From Plantago ovata (Eukaryota > Streptophyta > Magnoliopsida > Lamiales > Plantaginaceae), in assembly GCA_028274465.1 (NCBI GenBank), contig CM051457.1, forward strand, positions 57,025,550 through 57,089,549: DNA of 64,000 nt, written 5' to 3'. A model generated the notes under the pieces. That model worked only from the letters and a program-made list of their open reading frames with translations. It did not search any database and had not been told where the DNA came from. How positions within the stretch are numbered: the first letter of the stretch is position 1; every line of letters starts with the position of its first letter. The translations under genes were made by a program, and so were the position numbers. This document shows, piece after piece, positions 30,952 to 41,932 of the stretch.

Positions 30952-33271
30952 ATGCCTAGAACCCGAACGGGTGGGCCTGATATTGAACCTTTTGTAGACG
31001 AGATTGATCGTTTGTTTCGGAGTAGAAGAAGGAATCTGAATCTCCAGTATTAGGAGGTAGCATCTAGAGCTTCTACTTTTGGAATTAGGGAGGAATCTCT
31101 CTCTCATCTCTTGGAGCCGATACTTGAATCTGTTTACTTAGGAGGTGAAATGGCGGAGCAGCCTATTCGTACTCTTACCAAGCCTACGATTGGGGCTAGA
31201 GGACCAGCAATTGGCCTCAATGATGCCACAAGGAATTTGGAGATCAAGAATCACATGTTCCAACAACTTCCCAAGTTCTATGGGATGGAAAACGAGGACG
31301 TGATTGGGTTCTTGAACGAGCTCGAGAATTTTGTTCTCCATCTTGGGCGACCGGGGGCTTGTGTGACGGATGATGATCTTCGCATGAAGGTCTTTTCTAG
31401 GGGTCTAGGTTATCGAGCGAAGGCTTGGCTCAATACTTTGGAGGCCGGGTCTTTGACAACATTGACTCTTTGCTTTGATAAGTTCATCGATCGGTACTAC
31501 CCCACTTCCAAGACAATGGCTATGAAGAGCCAAATTAGCACCTTTGATCAGCGATATGATGAAGCTTTTCACGAGGCTTATGATCGGTTTCATGGGGTTG
31601 CAACATCGATGCCCACATCATGGGTATGATAAAGGTCAGCTTCTCCAATTCTTTTACAATGGTTTACATCCTGAGATTCAATCTCAAGTGGATAGTATTT
31701 GTGGAGGTAGTATGGGAGAGTTGACACCTACTCAAGCTCAAATGAAGCTAGACACGATGTACCGGAATTCTCAAAACCGGAATGTGAGAGCTCGTGTGCT
31801 TCAAAAGGAGCAAAGAGGTGAGGCTAAGGTAGTGGTGGAGCAAGATGCTTTTGATGGGTTCGTCCACGAAGTTAAGCAAGCTTTGAGGCAAAGCGTTCCT
31901 ACTCCTTCTACGAACGTTTGTGGTGTGTGCAAGAACTATGGACACCCGGCCTATTTATATCGTTCTGAATTTGCTAGAGAGCAATATGTCAAGAACGAGG
32001 TCCGTCAAGAAGTGTATGTTGCTGCCGGAGGGGAGCAAGTTGTTGGAGACGTAAACTATGGGCAAGGGTATGGCAATATGAGGTCACAAAACCGTGGGGG
32101 ACAAGGACCACGAGGTGGATACAAGAATCAAGGAAACCGTGGTTATATTCATAATCCCGATCCGTATGCCTATGGGCCAAATCAAGATAGAAGCCGTCTC
32201 AGCTATGGGAACAATTGGTGTGAAGGAGCACCACCTTATAATCCTACACCACCACCTCTGGTTGCTAGTTCAGGGCCGCAAGGTGGAGGGGTGCTTCCTT
32301 CTCCTCTTGTCTCTTCTCTCAATGATCTAGTGGTGAAAACGAACAAGTTTATGGAGCATTACTATCGTAATGAACCTACTAACAATCAGCGCTTTGAAAA
32401 GCTTGAGGCTAGTAGTAGCAACCTCCATAAGAAGTTGCAAGAGTTGATAGATCGAGGAGCCAGTAGAGAGAAAGGGAAGTTTCCCGGAAACACGGAAAAT
32501 GCTATGGCTATAACAGTGGTGACTGATTTGCCCGTGGAGATCACGGTTGTGAGAGACAATGCACGAGTCGAGGTACCAAGTTGCAAGATAACTGAAACTT
32601 GCAAGGTGAGTGAGGAGCTTGAGACTCCTAAGGTGGATATGGAAGAGAAAGTAGTCGCACAATCTAATGCGATAGTGGAAGAAGTGAAAGAAAGCTCATC
32701 GTCTGAGGATGAGATGGAAGATATGGTGGAAGTGCCTATCCAAGAGAGCTTTGATGTAGAAATCGGCTTGGGTAAGAAGTATGGAATAGTGGCAACTCTC
32801 GACACGGGAGCGGGTGTGAATGTCATACCCTTGAACATGTATGAAGAGTCGGGTTTGTATGGCTTGAGACCTATGAAGTGTATGGTACAATTGGCGAATG
32901 GGGCCATGAAGAAGCCATTGGGTGTGATTGAGAACTTGGTGGTTAGAGTTGCCGGTGTAGAGGTGAGGAAGAATTTCATCGTCATGCCTACATCTTCTAC
33001 GAAGCTCAAGGATGTGGTTCTTTTGGGTAGAGCCTTCATCAACAAAGTGCATATGGTCATAGACATGTATCGCCGTAAATGTAGCTTTGAGGTAAATGGC
33101 AAGCAACACACGTTGCGAGCCATAGTTAATTCATGTGCTTATGTTGATACTAACGAACTTGTAGGATTTTTTGGTCCTCTTTATGTTCGTCAAGATGTGC
33201 ATGGACTTGATGCTTTAAAGAGCATTTGGACGGGGAAGTCTAGTACCCGATGCGGAATCGATCTCGCATGA
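30952..33271 (+). pseudogene. Element D gag-protease region
   Basis: Starts at MPRTRTGGPDIEPFVDEIDR about 110 bases after the primer site. It then shows the gag core (IKNHMFQQLPKFYGM, LRMKVFSRGLGYRAKAWL, FDKFIDRYYP), CPHHGYDKGQLLQFFYNGL, a knuckle-like region (CGVCKNYGHPAYL), YGPNQDRSRLSYG, a coiled-coil-like block, an acidic linker and a retropepsin core (ATLDTGAGVNVIPL, VVLLGRAF). No pol follows; a GGGAGGCAACCC hairpin comes at 33315..33330. It is the fullest B-family gag in the window and closely similar to 5013..6700. About one or two breaks. Confidence 0.9.
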
Positions 33272-33314
33272 GTTGTGAAGAGTCGAGCCAACGACTTCTA
33301 AACAAAGGCGCTTA

Positions 33315-33330
33315 TCGGGAGGCAACCCGA
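33315..33330 (+). other. Post-gag hairpin (GGGAGGCAACCC type), element D
   Basis: TCGGGAGGCAACCCGA, same place as in B. Confidence 0.7.
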
Positions 33331-33449
33331 GGTTGTAGGTACTTGCATATAGATTATAAGAACGTTTAAATTTTGTTTTGTTGAGTAGACAAGGTTTTTT
33401 GGGTGAAAATTTAGCAAAAAGGTCGAAAAAATGGAGTTGGAAGCTTCAG

Positions 33450-33640
33450 GCTCCAAGCGCTCCGCTTGGCAAGCCCAAGCGGTTTGCTTGGATTTCCAGT
33501 GGAATTTTAAATTCCACTGATGATTCAAGCGAAGCACTTGGCTGGATCCAAGCAAGCCGCTTGCCAAGCGCTTCGCTTGGAACCGGGGAAGCGGTCCGCT
33601 TGGCTTCCCTTAAGGAAAACCAAGCGGACCACTTTCTTGT
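33450..33640. repeat. Palindrome array, element D, after gag
   Basis: CCAAGCG..CGCTTGG units surround a long imperfect palindrome with inner arm ATTTCCAGTGGAATTT and its partner AAATTCCACTG. Position matches 6880..7135 in B, while the inner-arm sequence differs. Confidence 0.88.
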
Positions 33641-33712
33641 TCAAGCTCTCGACTTCTCTTTTTCCTCTTTGCCCGATTTTCTCACCTAAAATCCTCAATC
33701 TCACTCAATTCT

Positions 33713-34890
33713 TGATGAACCGGAATTTGTCAGATTCTAATTAATCAAATAAATTTGTATTTAGCCAAAGGCAATTCACAACTACAACGAAAACCATAGT
33801 GTAGCAGTAAAATAACCTCGAGTGTCGATCTCTAAGGACTATAACTAGCTTTATCTAATCTAACTTAAAAATATAAAATCAACAAACTACTTAGCAAAGG
33901 TTTTTCTTATCAGATAAAGGAGGTTGGTGATAATATGATCATTCAAAGCATAGCAGGTTAATAATCATGCATGAAGTACCCAATTGTTTTGCATGGAGAT
34001 CTTTGATCAATGAATTGTCCAATTGTGTTCGTTATAATTCAACACTACGGAGATAGAGGTTTTAGATAGATCAAAGAAATAAAGCAATAACTCAAAGTCT
34101 CATCAGCATAATTATTAACCCTTCGCTAAGAAATCACATACTATCACCAACGATAAATTTAGCAACTCATAGATGGCATGCAATTAACAGAAATCATAGC
34201 AAGATTGAATGAAAACATGTTGAAAGATAAATAAATATGAATAGAAAAAACTGTAAGATACAATGTTACCGAAGGTTGTCAATCTCCGAAGAATCGCGAT
34301 CTTACAAGCTCCAATACGATAAGAAAAAGTATCTCCTAAGCTAAGAATCCCCAGAACATGCTCTGGAGAATTCCTACCTAAAACTAATGAGAAAGGTGAG
34401 AGAAAAGGTCTCGGAAAGTATGAAAAACGGAGAAAATTGAGCAACTATATATAGTGATTCGGCAGGTGTGGGGCGAGTCACCCCACACACCGGGCGATTC
34501 GCCTGGTGTGGGGCGATTCGCCCCACGTCCCGGGCGACTCGCCCGGGACCTCCAGTCGGCTGGTTACGCGTTTTTGGATTTCTTTTCCTTTTCGGACTCG
34601 GTTTTTGCCTTCTAGTGACCTTTTAGCCTTCAGACTCAACCCCTAGACTTCAAATCCTATCCGGAATCTTCTAGATACTCCAAATAGGCCTTCGGAACAC
34701 CAATTCCTTGTCTACTTCAATATAATTGCCCGAAAAACCTCGTTTTTCACCCAAAACCTGTAAAATACAAACTAAAGGGAAACGTGACACTATTCTAATA
34801 AAATGCACTAAAATATAGCTAAATTAACATAGAGGATAGCTAAATTTGTGAAAAAAGAGTCGAATGAAAGTGTAAAATACACATTCATCA
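33713..34890 (-). repeat. Element C 3' LTR
   Basis: 1178 bp, ends TGATGAAC...TTCATCA on the plus strand. Palindromes of the GGGGCGA..TCGCCCC type lie at about 34470..34545, with the TATA box CTATATATAG at 34445..34454. Confidence 0.93.
34445..34454 (-). promoter_or_regulatory. TATA box, element C 3' LTR
   Basis: CTATATATAG directly downstream (minus sense) of the palindrome block, as in A, E and G. Confidence 0.65.
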
Positions 34891-36345
34891 AACTCCCCAA
34901 ACCGAACCTTTGCTTGTCCTCAAGCAACTAAGCTAGACTCTAATGCAAAAAACAATGCAACACAAAAAGTGGAGTTTCATGCCAAATGAAATGAACTAAT
35001 CTATTGAATCTATCAAAAAACATATGAACAAAAACCATACAAATCATAACATGAATATAGGTTGAAGAATGCCTCGATTGACTCATACACATTCACATAA
35101 GCACTTATCTCAAGACAAGATAGTCTCTCGTAACATTCTCTACCTAGACCTAGTCAGTGACGACGTAATGAAACATGTTAAAATACGAATGGTTGTCCCG
35201 TGCCTATGAAACTGAGAACTTACTACTGTTCACCAAGTTAAGAGTTTTCCTCGAAGAGGTCGAACCAATACTGGCTCTCATCAAACGAAGGAGGGTTCCC
35301 TAAAAAAGATAACACTCCCCTATTCTACCCATCTCTCGAGCAAAGCCTTAAGCTATTCACCACTTCCTGAATGGAAGGACGAGGGTGGTCTAGAACAGAT
35401 GACACTCAAACAAAACAAAAGACAGAAAATTACAACACGATTACGAACATTACATGAATTGAAAAATGAGACACAACACTTTGCTAAACTACTTTTTGGC
35501 TCTTTTTTTTTTGGACCCTTCTTTGCTTTTTTGGGTCTTTTCTTTTTTTTTTTCTTTTTTTTTTTTTTTCAGATTTCTTTATTTTTTCCTGGAATTTTTC
35601 TTCTCTTTTTTTTTCGATTTTTTTTTATTTTTTATTTTTTGTTTTTTTTTAGCCAGCAGTAGCACAACGAAAAAGAAACAATGACACACAAACGACCTCC
35701 CCAAACCTATTCGAAAGAATAGGTTGGAGTACAAAATTTACGAAGAAGAAAAATAAAAATAAACTCACAACACACACTAAAAACGAAAAACAAGTCTAAT
35801 GAAAGTGTAACCCCCTCCCCAAACCTATTCGAAAGAATAGGTTGTAAACAAAGGATCACACAATCTCACACTACCTCCTTCCTAGGCATTTAGCAATCTC
35901 AAAGCAAGGTGAAAACTTGTTGCCTCTTAGGTACATAATTACTCGGGAAAACAACTATAAGACCCTAACATGCATTATCCTATTATAAAGGCCTTCGTGA
36001 ACCGCAGTAGAGAAAACACCACTAAGTGATGTCGAGACTACCAAGCTTAACTAATTGCAATACATAAATGTGACAAGCCAAGTGAGAAAAACCTCAAACA
36101 AATTCATAGAGATGAAGCATACGATTAATGTCATAATTAGTTAATCTGCCCAATAAAAAAGTTCAAAAAATTTGGCAATAAACTCCACATAAAACATGCA
36201 AGACTATCGTAGGATGAATGTAGTGTATGCAACTAAAAACTAAGAAAGCGGTAAACGTGCAAATGCAAATGCAGACGGATAAACATGCAAGGTACTATAC
36301 TTAACCTACCAATCCCAAGCTCCAAACTAACAACACTAGTTCACT
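34891..36345 (-). other. Element C 3' untranslated region: polypurine tract, purine tract, hairpin pair
   Basis: The polypurine tract (AACTCCCCAAACC on the plus strand) adjoins the LTR. An oligopurine tract on the minus strand lies at 35499..35655. Hairpin units AACCTATTCGAAAGAATAGG occur at 35704..35725 and 35822..35843. The blocks CTCATCAAACGAAGGAGGGT and GAGGGTGGTC match B, D and F. No gene seen. Confidence 0.85.
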
Positions 36346-36491
36346 TAAATCCCATCCCCCCTAATGAATTTAAAGCTAGTCCCTAGCATTCAGAAAATGA
36401 GGAAATAAGATGTGATACTAGATGTTACTGTGTGGTTTGGCCTCGGTCGGCTGTACGCTGGATGTAAGGTATTGAGACTGCTCGAGGGGCC

Positions 36492-37292
36492 TTATTGGTG
36501 ATCATCGGAGCTCGTGGTGGTGGTAGTTCCATTAATAGATCGGATAGGACCAACTCCTCCATCAGTACTCATGGCATCCTCATTGTCCCTATTGTCTTCA
36601 TTGTCACTACTGTCACCACCATCATCACTAGTAGAGTTGCATTGTCGAAGAGAATCCTCAAGGTTAGCCGCCGCAGTTATGGAATCTTCCATCCGGTATC
36701 TCTCCAATAGGTTGTGAACTGTTGAAGGGGAAAGAGCAGTGGTATCATAGCCTCTCTCTCCAACGTTTTACACCCCTAGGAAGTTACAATAAGCTGCTCG
36801 GATACTCAGAGGTCTTCTTCCATTTTTTCCAATGCCGACCACATTCTCTACGGTTGATGCCCCCGATGTCTATATGGCGCTCCCTTTAGAGGCAGTCAAG
36901 GGGCACCCCTAAGAGGGGCTGGGTGTCCATGTCATTATGTTTTGGAATCAAGCTAGCGATTCAGAGCTTCATCACCACTATCGACTCAAGACTGAATCCG
37001 TTGTGGTGAGGTCGTCCCGGTACCTTCCTATTCACTCGAACCATGCAGTACTTATGACAGATTGCTGACGTAATATTTGTTTCAATCCCTTCGGTGGTGC
37101 ATGAATAGACATAAGAGTGCTCACTCCTGGTGGATTCTCGCTCCTCCTTTTGGATAAACCGCGACGTTGTTGCAAGAGCCCGTGGCTCGAACGTACCTCT
37201 AACGAGATCACTCTCCTTGACATGGTTGTAATTGATCCCCCTCCAATACTTCATAGTAGCCAAACGGGAGTGCTCCTTTCCCTTTGTCGCAT
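36492..37292 (-). pseudogene. Element C second ORF, function unknown
   Basis: Homologous to A 12920..13711: KYWRGINYNHVKESDLVRG, then TTSRF, EHSYVYSCTTEGIET, and the acidic tail block MEDSITAAANLEDS followed by an Asp/Asn-rich run. That two separate insertions keep the same blocks suggests the ORF was part of the mobile family and not a one-off capture. The ATG lies five bases after the putative 3' splice border. Broken. Confidence 0.5.
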
Positions 37293-37297
37293 GGTTC

Positions 37298-37837
37298 CTA
37301 CAAACAGCAATTAGTACCTCGTATGACACAAAACTGACTCATGCATATGCTAATGTAAGAGCGAAACACACGAGTGATAAAATCAATAATCGAACTCCAA
37401 AAATCCTCCATGTCTAATCTAGCTACTAATATGCAACACACAAAAATAATTTCGACATGTACATATCGCATTACGCTCGTGCTAGACAACCAATAACCTA
37501 AATAATAAGGCTCAATTCATACCATAGTAGCAAAAATTCTAGCATCATAAATCCTCATACTCAACAATTATGCATTCTACCATCATATCCATGATTATTA
37601 CATCAGTAAACACAATCATATGTATGGAATCGAAGAAAAAGATACATTGCATAACAAGATAAAGACATCTAGTAGCAAAATTCTCAAACCAACAATCCAA
37701 GCATAATTGAGCATGCAATTGATAGTGAATAACGTTTCTAATCACACAAACAAACTACCCATACATCACATAAGCCTAATTGAAGCACAAATCAGAAAAC
37801 CCCCAAATTTGAAAAATTAGGGTTCATGTGAAGATAC
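37298..37837 (-). other. Putative intron upstream of element C second ORF
   Basis: Minus-strand borders CTGAG|GTATCTT and GTTTGTAG|GAACC, 540 bases, the same length as in A. Confidence 0.55.
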
Positions 37838-38069
37838 CTCAGATCTGGAAAACGAATGCACTAGAGTGAAAGTTGTTCGGATGAAAAGAAAGAGCACGTA
37901 ATGGGCTTCGATTGAAGCTAAAGACCACAAAATTTGATGGAAGATTGAAGATTTTATGAAATATTGAAGAATTTTTGATTTTTTCGGATTTTGGGAAGTA
38001 AGAAGTGAAGAAGATGAAGAAAATGAGGAGAAAGGGGGTTTTCTCCCGTTTTTAATCCTCAGAACTCGT

Positions 38070-38175
38070 GGGGCCAGTCGCCCCTGGTGTGGGGCGAGTC
38101 GCCCCGTGCGGGGCGAATCGCCCCGCATGTCCAGAGAGCTCGGAGCTGTCTGGACATGCGGGGCGATTCGCCCCC
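38070..38175. repeat. Palindrome array, element C, after gag
   Basis: Units of GGGGCGA-G/A-TCGCCCC flank a long palindrome at 38110..38174: 31-nt arms with one mismatch and a 3-nt loop, containing CATGTCCAGAGAGCT at its core. Same place as 12055..12145 in A. Confidence 0.92.
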
Positions 38176-38382
38176 CACCTCCTGAGGTGGGGAAACGAAA
38201 CTTTCGAAAAAACGCGGTTTTTTAATCACCGAAAACCATTTTACTCATAAAACCACTCAAAAAATTTCACTCAAAGACAAACATAAGCACATACGACACA
38301 GAGATGAACAAATTCACATAAGAAAAGCAAATTGCTCAATGTATGAATGCATGCAAAAAAGCAGTAAAAAAGCGATAAAAAC

Positions 38383-38398
38383 TCCGGGTTGCCTCCCA
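38383..38398 (-). other. Post-gag hairpin (GGGAGGCAACCC type), element C
   Basis: The plus strand reads TCCGGGTTGCCTCCCAGA, the complement of the hairpin seen after gag in A, B and D. Confidence 0.65.
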
Positions 38399-38443
38399 GA
38401 TAGAGCCATTGTTTATAGTCTTTGACTCGACTCCTCCTTGCGC

Positions 38444-40594
38444 CTAGCTCTTCTTTTTGAAGGTACTAGACTTCCCCTTCATGGATCTTCTCCTCATGCC
38501 ACGAACCTGTGAATAAGAATGAACATAGACAGCAAGACCAAAGTAGTTAATGGTGTGAGAAGCATCAGGTGGATCAGATATGGCTCGCAACACCTGTCTC
38601 TTTCCATCCACCTCAATGGTGCAAGTCTTTCGGTAGATGTCTATCACGGAGCGTAGTTTGGTAAAGAACGGTCGCCCCAAGAGAACAACATCCCCCATCC
38701 CAGGTGTAGACGTCGGCATAACTACGAAATTGGTGTATACAGAAGCTTCACCAATCTTAACCAATATGTTCTTCACAACGCCTTCGGGTCTCACAAAGGA
38801 TCCATCCGCCAATTGCACAATAGCCTTATGCTCAGATAGTTTTTCAAGGCTACTCTTCTCATACATTCATCGGGAGAACATTAGAGGAGGATCCCGTGTC
38901 TAGTGTAGCACGGACATCTTCAAGTTCACCAATCCCCCGACCTTAACATCGAAACTTTGAGGGAGTGGCTCGGGATCCTCTTGCTCTTCTTCACTCTCAT
39001 CAGTACCAAGGTCCTTCTCTTCTTCCTTGGCTAGTAGGGGTTCTTCATTCTTGCAACACTCGCACTTAGCAACCTTCTTGATGGTGGTTTCGACAGGTAG
39101 ATCACCCACCAAGGTAATGGACATCGATTTCTCAGTGTTGCTAGGCAGCTTCCCTTGCTCCCTACTTGCTCCTCGGTCAATCAACTCTTGCATCTTTTGA
39201 TGGGCAAGCCTAGTGCTCTTTTCCAATCGATCAGGCCTCGCCCTAGTCTTCTCAGAATCTTCTTCATAACGTTTGAGAAAACTTTGTGTGTGATCAACCA
39301 TCTTTTGCAAGTTCTCCATCAGTAGAGTTGTCTTCGACTTCGGTTGCTCTTTCGGAGCGGGATTTTCGCCGTGATCATTACCATAGTTAAGCCTACTACG
39401 GTCTTGGTTAGGGCCATAAGTTTGGCTAGCCGGTTCATATCCTTGATTGTTTCGGAACCCTCTTCTCCAAAATCCACCTCGAGGATTCCTACCATCTTGT
39501 CCGTAGCTAGCTTCTTGAGTACCAAATTCCGTAGCAAAGGCTTCCTCTTCGCCTCCTTGAACCCAGTTGCCATCATCATATGCAAGCTCCGATCTACACA
39601 TATGAGCCCCATGCCCATAGTTCTTGCATATTCGGCAAACTTCGTTTGACACAGATGTTCCAGTGGCACTCTTGAGGACTTGCTTCAATTCGTTGGTAAA
39701 GCACTCGAATCAATCCCCATTCCCCCCATACATAGGGGCTTCTTGAGTAGGTGGAGCTTCAGGTCCACGTCTCCTAACCATCGCTCTTGGGTCCTTGAAT
39801 TGCGACCCCTTAGCAAGCCTTTCAAAAACCGCCCAGACAGCTTCCGCTGTTTTCGCCCAAATATTTCCATGGCATTGGAAGTCCACCACTTGTTGGTTCT
39901 CGAAGGTTAGTCCATTGTAGAAGTGTTGGACTAGATCCGAAAGCTCAAAACCATGGTGAGGGCACTTGTTCATGAGGTCTTGGAACCTCTCAAACGCGGT
40001 GTAGATAGTCTCATCATAGTCTTGTTTGAACCCAGTGATTTGCGCCTTTAGCGCGGTAGTCAAGGAGTGAGGGAAGTATTTCTCCATGAAAGCTGAAAAA
40101 ACCTTCTCCCAAGTGTCCAGCAAGCCTGCCGGTAGAGAACTCAACCATGACTTGGCTCTGTCGCCAAGCCCCATAGCAAAAACCTTCATCCTCAACTCAT
40201 CCGTTGTTATTTCAGCTCCGAGTCATGGGAGTTGGTTGACGAAATCATCGATAATGTGCAAGTACCCCATCACATCTTCCCTTGCTAAGCCATAGAACCT
40301 CGGAAGTTGTTGGAACGCGTGGTTCTTGATTTCCAGATCACGAGTTGCAGACGAAAGAACAATCTCCCGTCCCCTCATACGATCCTTGGAGGGTTGAACC
40401 CATGCTTTCAATGGTCTAGTTTCTGCCATTTCGTCGATTTCCTTAAAAAGACTGTGTAGAGATTCAGAGAAATCGGTATCCTCTATTTCCTCTAGTTCAC
40501 GCCTTCGAAGTAGTCGCCTTCTTTGGTGGTAGACTCTGTCGATCTCAGCAATTGAATCAGCAAGCGGTGTTCCTCTAGATCGTATATGTCGCAT
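38444..40594 (-). pseudogene. Element C gag-protease region
   Basis: Starts at 40594 (MRHIRSRGTPLADSIAEIDR). It shows the gag core (KNHAFQQLPRFYGL, MRMKVFAMGLGDRAKSWL, YDETIYTAFERF), CCHC knuckle (CRICKNYGHGAHMC), YGPNQDRSRLNYG, coiled-coil-like block, acidic linker with a double-Cys CECCKNEE motif, and the retropepsin C-terminal part (VVLLGRPF). The tail RGMRRRSMKGKS precedes the stop near 38444. Orthologous in layout to A 2536..4546 plus 11662..11803. About three breaks. Confidence 0.9.
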
Positions 40595-40717
40595 ACACTA
40601 TCTGTAACAAGCTAGGAAAGGAGTATCAGAGAGAGATTAAATATGAAAATAAAAACTACTAGAACTAGGAATTGAATGCTGAAAATAAATAAAAGCTAAA
40701 CAGAAAAAGGAGTATAG

Positions 40718-40735
40718 TCCCTGACAGCGGCGCCA
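40718..40735 (-). other. Element C primer-binding site (Asp-tRNA type)
   Basis: The minus strand reads TGGCGCCGCTGTCAGGGA, three bases from the LTR. Confidence 0.85.
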
Positions 40736-40738
40736 ATT

Positions 40739-41927
40739 TGATGAACCGGAATTTGTCAGATTCTAATTAATCAAATAAACTTGTATTTAGCCAAAGGCAA
40801 TTGACAACTACAACGAAAACCGTAGTGTAGCTGTAAAATAACCTCGACTGTCAATCTCTAAGGACTATAACTAGCTTTATCTAATCTAACTTAAAAATAT
40901 AAAATCAACAAACTACTTAGCAAAGGTTTTTCTTATCAGATAAAGGAGGTTGTTGATAATATGATCATTCAAAGCATAGCACGTTAATAATCATGCATGA
41001 AGTACCCAATTGTTTTGCATGGAGATCTTTGATCAATGAATTGTCCAATTGTGTTCGTTATAATTCAAAACTACGAAGATAGAGGTTTTAGATAGATCAA
41101 AGAAATAAAGCAATAACTCAAAGTCTCATCAGCATAATTATTAACCCTTCGCTAAGAAATCACATACTATCACCAACGATAAATTTAGCTACTCATAGAT
41201 GGCATGCAATCAACAGAAATCATAGCAAGATTGAATGAAAACATGTTGAAAGATAAATAAATATGAATAGAAAAAACTGTAAGATAGAATGTTACCGAAG
41301 GTTGTCAATCTCCGAAGAATCGCGATCTTACAAGCTCCAAAACGATAAGAAAAAGTATCTCCTAAGCTAAGAATCCCCAGAACAGGCTCTGGAGAATTCC
41401 TACCTAAAACTAATGAGAAAGGTGAGAGAAAAGGTCTGGGAAAGTATGAAAAACGGAGAAAACTGAGCAACTATATATAGTGATTCGGCAGGTGTGGGGC
41501 GAGTCGCCCCACACACCGGGCGATTCGCCTGGTGTGGGGCGATTCGCCCCACGTCCCGGGCGACTCGCCCGGGACCTCCAATCGGCTGGTTACGCGTTTT
41601 CGACGCGTTTTTGGATTTCTTTTCTTTTTCGGACTCGGTTTTTGCCTTCTGGTGACCTTTTAGCCTTCAGACTCTACCCCTAGACTTCAAATCCTATCCG
41701 GAATCTTATAGATACTCCAAATAGGCCTTCAGAACACCAATTCCTTGTCTACTTCAATATAATTGCCCGGAAAACCTCATTTTTCACCCAAAACCTGTAA
41801 AATACAAACTAAAGGGAAACGTGACACTATTCTAATAAAATGCACTAAAATATAGCTAAATTAACATAGATGATAGCTAAATTGGTGAAAAAAGACTCGA
41901 ATGAAAGTGTAAAATACACGTTCATCA
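40739..41927 (-). repeat. Element C 5' LTR
   Basis: 1189 bp with the same ends as the 3' LTR. The palindrome block is at about 41496..41570, and the TATA box at 41471..41480. Confidence 0.93.
41471..41480 (-). promoter_or_regulatory. TATA box, element C 5' LTR
   Basis: CTATATATAG, downstream in minus sense of the palindromes. This is the copy that would drive the full-length transcript. Confidence 0.65.
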
Positions 41928-41932
41928 ATTCT

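Larger units (their letters stand above)
33713..41927 (-). mobile_element. Element C: pol-less gypsy LTR element of A family, minus strand, nested in D
   Basis: The TSD attct is perfect at 33708..33712 and 41928..41932. LTRs are 33713..34890 (3') and 40739..41927 (5'). From right to left: primer site, gag-protease, post-gag hairpin, palindrome array, putative intron, second ORF, internal 3'-end-like motif, hairpin pair, oligopurine tract, polypurine tract. No pol is present. The 8215-bp length equals A without its insertions (about 8190 bp). By eye the LTRs differ at about 2.5% of sites, so it is of similar or slightly greater age than A. About three coding breaks. Confidence 0.94.

Noticed and set aside
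30742-31053. ORF beginning in the D LTR and running into gag
   Set aside because: It starts upstream of the primer site; the gag ATG at 30952, matching the A-family start in position, is the better choice.
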